Below are positions 43,595 to 49,235 of a DNA stretch of 49,235 nucleotides, piece by piece. Source of the DNA: a bacterium (GTDB lineage: Bacteria > Fidelibacterota > UBA2242); NCBI GenBank assembly GCA_018824205.1, contig JAHJGX010000018.1, positions 1 to 49,235 on the forward strand, read 5' to 3'. Positions within the stretch are counted from its first letter, which is position 1, and every line of letters begins with the position of its first letter. The notes under the pieces are model-generated. The model did no database searches and had not been told where the DNA came from. It saw only the letters and a list, made by a program, of their open reading frames with translations. Position numbers and translations under genes: made by a program.

Positions 43595-45961
43595 ATGTTA
43601 CATACAATTATAAAACGGTCACCGTTAGCGTTTCTGATTATCTGGTACTTCGCCGGGATAATCGTGAACAGGTATGCTGACATTGATGTAAGATACTGGT
43701 TATTGACCAGTTCCGTGCTATTAACGGCCGGATTCATTCGGATTAAAAACGATTATTCAATACTGCTTATACTGACGTTAATGATCAGTCTGGGTGGACT
43801 GAATCACAGTTTGAGAATTCAGAAAGAGAATAATCACATCAGCCATTTTATCGACGAAACCGAAAAAAATATTATTGCGGTGGTCGAGTCCTCGGAAGCA
43901 TATTCCGATGGCAGACAGAAGATTATTGCCGGAGACCTGATAATCAACGAACCAAGCAGTATCCAATGCAGTGGTAAAGTTCTTCTCAGAATTAAAAACA
44001 GTTCACGCCGCTATTTTTTTGGGGATAGTCTGGTCTTTAGTGCGATTCTCCGCGAACCTTCGTCCAGGCGGAATCCCGGGGAATTTGATTACCGGAATTA
44101 CCTCGCGAATCACCACATATATGCTCTGGTTTATCTGGAAGAAAACCAAATCCAGGTAATTGAACCCAGACAGCATGTGTTATTACGTCGTTTCGCGAAC
44201 CGGTTAAAATATGGGATTCAGGACTTGATCAACCGGTCGATGGAAGGTGAACCCGCTGCGATTCTCCAGGCGCTGCTGGTAGGTGTCCGGGGAGAAATCA
44301 GCGATGAAACCGAACAGGCGTTTGTGGATTCCGGGGCGATTCATGTCCTCGCAGTATCGGGCCTGCATGTCGGGTATGTGACTTTGGCATTTTGGGTGAT
44401 AACCGGTTTTCTGAGGCTGCCGTTAAAGCCCAGAGTGATCATAACGATTCTTGTTTTAGTGATGTATATACTGGTCGTGGATGTGAAGCCATCGGTGATG
44501 CGGGCGGTTATTATGGCGTCGATGGTGCTCATTTCCAAAGGCTGGGAAAAGCAGGTAAATGTTTTCAATTCTCTGGCAGCGGCGGCGCTGATTCAGACGC
44601 TGATTGATCCTCTGCAACTCTTCGATATGGGTTTTCAACTGTCATTTACCGCCGTTTTTTCAATCGTCTATATTTATCAACGCATTGAAACCCTGCTTCC
44701 TGAAAAAATCAAACCGTCGGAATTACACAACAATGCGGTCAAATATGTATTTCAGATGTTCCTGGTATCTTTGGCGGCGTTGATCGGAACTGTACCGATA
44801 ACTATATTTTATTTTAACCGGATTCCGATTATTTCGATGCTGTCGAACATTGTTATTATTCCCCTGATCGGTGTCATTGGCGCGTTGGGATTTGCACAAG
44901 TGATTTTAGGATCTATCTGGAACTGGTTTAATATTGCGTATGGTGAGATTGAAACGGTTCTGCTTATAATTCTGCAGAAAATTGTCACCCTTTTTTCGGG
45001 CATTCCGGGCGCCTATATCACGATAGCGCAAATTTCGATGGGGACTTTGATTTTATTGTATATTTTCATTTTTCTGCTACTCAATACGGATAAAATGAAA
45101 ATCAGAAAAGGCTTGGTTTTTGGACTGTTGATAGCAGGAAATATTTTCATATGGAAGACCGTATTTGAGAAACCCCAAATGACAGTCACGTTTCTGGATG
45201 TCGCCCAGGGAGATGCGGCGCTGATAAAACTACCGGACAAACGGACGATTTTGATTGACGCCGGCGACCGGACGTTCCACCGGGATTATGGCGAGCTGGT
45301 TGTGGCGCCCTTTTTAAAACGGGAAGGAATCAGACAGATCGATTTATTGATTCTCACCCATCCCCATAGCGATCATATTGGCGGAGCACCGACGATTATT
45401 CGAAATTTTAAAGTCGATCAGATTTGGGAGAGTGATATTGCAGCCGGATCAAGAATTTACCAGGAAATTCATGCTCTGGCCGATTCCCTGAATATTCCGG
45501 TATTGACCCCAAACTCCGGTGATATGGTCACTATTTCTGATAATCTGAAATTGTACTTTCTGCATCCGTCGGAACGCTTTCTGGAAAAGCATCAACGGAA
45601 TTACAACGACGGCTCATTGGTCTGTAAACTGGTTTTTGGCGATATCAGTATTCTGTTTACCGGTGATGCTGAAGAGGACTCCGAAGATTATTTATGCTAC
45701 TGGGACGATTTCTTAAAATCAACCATCATAAAAGTGCCGCATCACGGCAGTAACACGTCGTCAACGGCACACTATGTGAATCTTGTCGACCCGGAGTATG
45801 CCATCGTCTCGGTGGGACTGAACAACAAATTTAAGCATCCAGCCCAATCAACACTGCAACGATACCGGAATCTTGGATCGACGATTTACCGAACAGATGT
45901 AGAACATGCCATTCAATTTCAATCCAACGGAAAAATTGTGAAAATCATCGATTGGGAATAA
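43595..45961 (+). CDS. comEC: ComEC/Rec2 DNA-uptake channel protein
   Basis: Inner-membrane channel for single-stranded DNA import in natural transformation. The 788-residue protein has an N-terminal soluble DUF4131-like part (about 60-190, with EPSSRRNPGEFDYRNYLANHHI). The multi-helix Competence domain follows (ALLVGVRGEISDETEQAFVDSGAIHVLAVSGLHVGYV). A C-terminal metallo-beta-lactamase domain carries DVAQGDAALIKLPDKRTILIDAGD, the metal motif LTHPHSDHIGG (HxHxDH), LFTGDAEEDSE and VPHHGSNTS. The metal motif is complete, so nuclease activity on the incoming strand is plausible. No other competence genes are in the window. Confidence 0.94.
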   Translation: MLHTIIKRSPLAFLIIWYFAGIIVNRYADIDVRYWLLTSSVLLTAGFIRIKNDYSILLILTLMISLGGLNHSLRIQKENNHISHFIDETEKNIIAVVESSEAYSDGRQKIIAGDLIINEPSSIQCSGKVLLRIKNSSRRYFFGDSLVFSAILREPSSRRNPGEFDYRNYLANHHIYALVYLEENQIQVIEPRQHVLLRRFANRLKYGIQDLINRSMEGEPAAILQALLVGVRGEISDETEQAFVDSGAIHVLAVSGLHVGYVTLAFWVITGFLRLPLKPRVIITILVLVMYILVVDVKPSVMRAVIMASMVLISKGWEKQVNVFNSLAAAALIQTLIDPLQLFDMGFQLSFTAVFSIVYIYQRIETLLPEKIKPSELHNNAVKYVFQMFLVSLAALIGTVPITIFYFNRIPIISMLSNIVIIPLIGVIGALGFAQVILGSIWNWFNIAYGEIETVLLIILQKIVTLFSGIPGAYITIAQISMGTLILLYIFIFLLLNTDKMKIRKGLVFGLLIAGNIFIWKTVFEKPQMTVTFLDVAQGDAALIKLPDKRTILIDAGDRTFHRDYGELVVAPFLKREGIRQIDLLILTHPHSDHIGGAPTIIRNFKVDQIWESDIAAGSRIYQEIHALADSLNIPVLTPNSGDMVTISDNLKLYFLHPSERFLEKHQRNYNDGSLVCKLVFGDISILFTGDAEEDSEDYLCYWDDFLKSTIIKVPHHGSNTSSTAHYVNLVDPEYAIVSVGLNNKFKHPAQSTLQRYRNLGSTIYRTDVEHAIQFQSNGKIVKIIDWE

Positions 45962-45985
45962 GTTATCGGTAAATTGGAGAGAATT

Positions 45986-46534
45986 ATGAAGCGAATTTCA
46001 ATTTCACCGAAAGATTTTCAGACAAGGATACATCATCTCTGGTATCATCAATCGCTGTTATTGAGCAGTGGTGATTTTAGCAAAAATGAATTTAACTGCA
46101 TGACAGTTGGCTGGGGCAGTATCGGGACGATGTGGTCAATGCCTTTTGTGCAAGTTGTCGTTCGGCCGACGCGTTACACCCATCAGTTTATGGAAAAATA
46201 TTCGGATTTTACGGTTTCTGCGTTTGGCCGCGAATATCAAAAAGATCTGAATCTACTAGGTACCAAATCCGGTCGTGATGGCGATAAACTGGCTGAAACG
46301 TCACTGACGCCCATTAAATCGTCTATTGTGGCAGCGCCCGGATATGCAGAGGCAGAGTTGGTCATTGAATGCAAGAAAATGTTCAGTAGTACATTTAAAC
46401 CGGAGGAATTTTTCGATCCGACGATTGAAGATAAATATCCCAACAAAGATTATCATACCGTTTATTACGGAAGTATTAAAGCGATTTTCGGAACCGAAAA
46501 ATACCTGGCAACGAACATTAATAGTGATTCTTAA
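45986..46534 (+). CDS. Flavin reductase-like (FMN-binding split-barrel) protein
   Basis: A 182-residue protein of the flavin-reductase-like group, probably binding FMN; partner and substrate are unknown. NEFNCMTVGWGSIGTMWSMPFVQVVVRPTRYTHQFMEKY resembles the split-barrel N-terminal strands that bind the flavin phosphate, and DFTVSAFGREYQKDLNLLGTKSGRDGDK the following conserved stretch. The ORF track begins four codons earlier at a TTG; the ATG at 45986 with GGAGAGAATT before it is better. It lies 24 bases after comEC and ends the cluster. Confidence 0.82.
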   Translation: MKRISISPKDFQTRIHHLWYHQSLLLSSGDFSKNEFNCMTVGWGSIGTMWSMPFVQVVVRPTRYTHQFMEKYSDFTVSAFGREYQKDLNLLGTKSGRDGDKLAETSLTPIKSSIVAAPGYAEAELVIECKKMFSSTFKPEEFFDPTIEDKYPNKDYHTVYYGSIKAIFGTEKYLATNINSDS

Positions 46535-46595
46535 AAGTATTGTCATATAAAACAATGTTTTAATTATGCAAAAATATTAAGCTCCCCTCAGTCCC

Positions 46596-46624
46596 CTCCC
46601 CGCCTGCTCCCGGAGGGCGGGGAG
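46596..46624. repeat. GC-rich hairpin repeat between the flavin-reductase gene and sucC
   Basis: CTCCCCGCC-TGCTCCCGGAG-GGCGGGGAG forms a perfect 9-bp GC-rich stem. Flanking runs of CCCCT and AGGGG (46585-46636) extend the symmetry. It resembles a common dispersed intergenic repeat. There is no following T run, so it is not a typical terminator. Confidence 0.6.
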
Positions 46625-46749
46625 AGGAAAAAGGGGTGGTAGATTTGTATAGGCAGATGGCGAAAGATTCTGAATGTAAAAAATTTGAGGATTTATTTTC
46701 ACAATACACTTATATTGTTAAGACGATTTTAAACTACTGGAGGGAATAA

Positions 46750-47918
<1,169 letters not shown>

Positions 47919-47922
<4 letters not shown>

Positions 47923-48788
47923 GCATTCTTATTGATGAAAATACACGGGTCATTGTCCAGGGAATCACCGGGAAAGAGGGGGCGTTTCATACGGCCCAGA
48001 TGCTTGAATACGGAACTAAGGTTGTTGGTGGAGTTACTCCGGGAAAAGGAGGTCAAAAATCCGAACACGGTTTGCCGATATTCAACTCTGTGAAGGAAGC
48101 AGTCATTAAGACAGGAGCTAACGCAAGTGTTGTATTTGTACCGCCCCGTTTTGCCGCAGATGCAATCCTGGAATCCGTGGATGCGGAGCTGGATCTTGTC
48201 GTCTGTATCTCCGAGGGCATTCCGACCGAAGATATGGTTAAGGTCAATTATATTTTAAAGCAATCTAAGACCCGCCTGATCGGGCCTAATTGTCCGGGGA
48301 TTATCTCGCCGGGAAAATCTAAAATCGGCATTATGCCCGGATTTATTCATCAGAGAGGCTCAATCGGCATTATTTCCAGAAGCGGAACCCTGACCTACGA
48401 AGCGGTCCACCAGGTTACTCAACTGGGTCTGGGTCAATCGACCTGTATCGGGATTGGTGGTGATCCGATCATTGGCTGTACATTTCTGGATTTATTGCCG
48501 CTGTTTGAAAAAGACGCTGAAACCGAAGCCGTGATAATGATCGGTGAAATCGGTGGAACTGCCGAGGAGGAAGCGGCTGAGTACATTCAGGCCCATTTTT
48601 CAAAACCGGTAGTTGCATTTATCGCAGGAGTCACAGCGCCTCCGGGTCGCCGGATGGGGCACGCCGGGGCGATCATTGCCGGCGGCAAAGGAACCGCCCA
48701 GGAAAAAATCGAAGTATTACGGAATGCCGGAATCACCGTAACACTAAACCCGGCAGAAATCGGGAAAGCCCTCACTTCTGTTTTATAG
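47919..48788 (+). CDS. sucD: Succinyl-CoA synthetase alpha subunit
   Basis: CoA-binding alpha subunit carrying the phosphohistidine. [19 protein letters not shown] and GGVTPGKGG form the CoA/Rossmann site; [21 protein letters not shown] is conserved. The active-site histidine is H248 in [21 protein letters not shown]. The 289-residue length is typical. In this organism the enzyme could either feed the mutase operon with succinyl-CoA or work in the TCA cycle. Confidence 0.97.
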
Positions 48789-48812
48789 TCGTATATAAAT
48801 ATTAATTGAGGC

Positions 48813-48857
48813 GGATGAATTTCTAAAATTCACCCTTCCAAAGCTTATTTTTCTTTG
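48813..48857 (+). terminator. Possible terminator hairpins after sucD
   Basis: GGATGAATTT-CTA-AAATTCACCC (10-bp stem, one mismatch) is followed by CCAAAG-CTTATTTTT-CTTTGG. Both are near the expected end of the sucCD transcript, but no strong T run follows, so intrinsic termination is only possible. Confidence 0.35.
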
Positions 48858-48984
48858 GATATTTAATTATACAAGGATAAACGCCATAGCAATGCAATAC
48901 CCTATTTGCCATATACCATCCAATAAATTGCCCCCCAAGGGGACTGGAGTGGACAACATTTGGAATGATATGTCGTGAATAAAA

Positions 48985-49235
48985 ACTCAAAAACATTAAC
49001 CGCCGGATTTATCCGGTGGAGTGGAAATCCCTTTCTGTCACATACCGACTAAAGTCGGTGCTTTGGGTTTGTGACACAGTACCACTCATTAAAATGCCTG
49101 CCTGGTCGTCAGACAGGAGTGGTTAACCTTTGGAGACGATATTTTTTATGATCTATGATTAGAAACGTTAACCGCTGGCTTTTCCGCAGGTCACAGGGGA
49201 CTCCGATTTATCGGAGAACTCCCGGGGGAGCTGCC
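48985..49235. repeat. Hairpin-chain repeat, copy B (right end, continues beyond window)
   Basis: After sucD no gene is seen to the window edge. The segment begins with AAAAACATTAACC as in copy A. It runs through CCGCCGGA-TTTA-TCCGGTGG (49000-49019), then ACCGAC-TAAA-GTCGGT (49044-49059) nested inside TGTCACA/TGTGACA. A third unit has outer arms ACCACTC/GAGTGGT (49081-49123) around a CCTGCCTG/CAGACAGG core. A second AAACGTTAACC start (near 49164), CTCCGA-TTTA-TCGGAG (49201-49216) and a terminal GGAGCTGCC follow. Confidence 0.75.

Overview
The window looks like a chromosomal segment of a diderm (Gram-negative) bacterium with moderate GC. Outer-membrane biogenesis genes (MsbA-type exporter, an LPS-kinase-like protein, LptE), several signal-peptide proteins and lipoproteins, and a sodium-pumping methylmalonyl-CoA decarboxylase suggest an anaerobic or fermentative member of the FCB-like lineages (Calditrichota, KSB1 or Marinimicrobia type). 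That placement is an inference from gene content; no rRNA or other taxonomic marker is present.

Left edge (1-4.4 kb): a mobile island. It holds an IS1380-family transposase that runs off the window and is missing from the ORF track, then an AT-rich single-chain restriction-modification protein (nuclease + N6-methylase + one target-recognition domain). The island abuts a ybaN/DUF454 gene that has lost its second half. 4.4-11.6 kb (minus): one operon for the succinyl-CoA to propionyl-CoA route: split B12-dependent methylmalonyl-CoA mutase, MeaB chaperone, epimerase, then the Na+-pumping decarboxylase (carboxyltransferase, gamma, biotin carrier, beta). No biotin carboxylase is present, so the complex should work as a decarboxylase. 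SucC/SucD at the right end could supply succinyl-CoA.

12-17 kb: a secreted or outer-membrane-like protein, an MsbA-like ABC exporter, a Kdo/WaaP-like LPS kinase, a DUF3108 protein and a YD-repeat-like exported protein. 17.4-22.8 kb (minus): a probable operon sdpR-sdpI-yhiN-ygiQ-histidine kinase, with a well-formed promoter whose -10 end touches a TTAGCC/GGCTAA operator-like palindrome. 23.2-28.9 kb (minus): a complete thrA-asd-thrB-thrC operon for threonine. thrA carries an apparent +2 frameshift near its 3' end.

29.5-32 kb: two tandem paralogous serine-hydrolase (beta-lactamase fold) lipoproteins flanked by repeat-rich intergenic DNA. 32.5-46.5 kb (plus): uvrB, purD, a receiver-less sigma-54 activator, lptE, asnS, a TIGR00725/LOG-like protein, a frameshifted yhcG (DUF1016 nuclease), acylphosphatase, nadE, two uncharacterised exported/membrane proteins, comEC and a flavin-reductase-like protein. 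46.7-48.8 kb: sucCD.

Several kinds of interspersed repeat sit between genes. The most distinctive is a chain of small hairpins whose stems differ but whose four-base centres stay TTTA, TAAA or TTAA, seen downstream of thrC and again at the right end. I saw no tRNA, rRNA, CRISPR array or recognisable riboswitch. All calls come from reading motifs by eye; no database search was possible.
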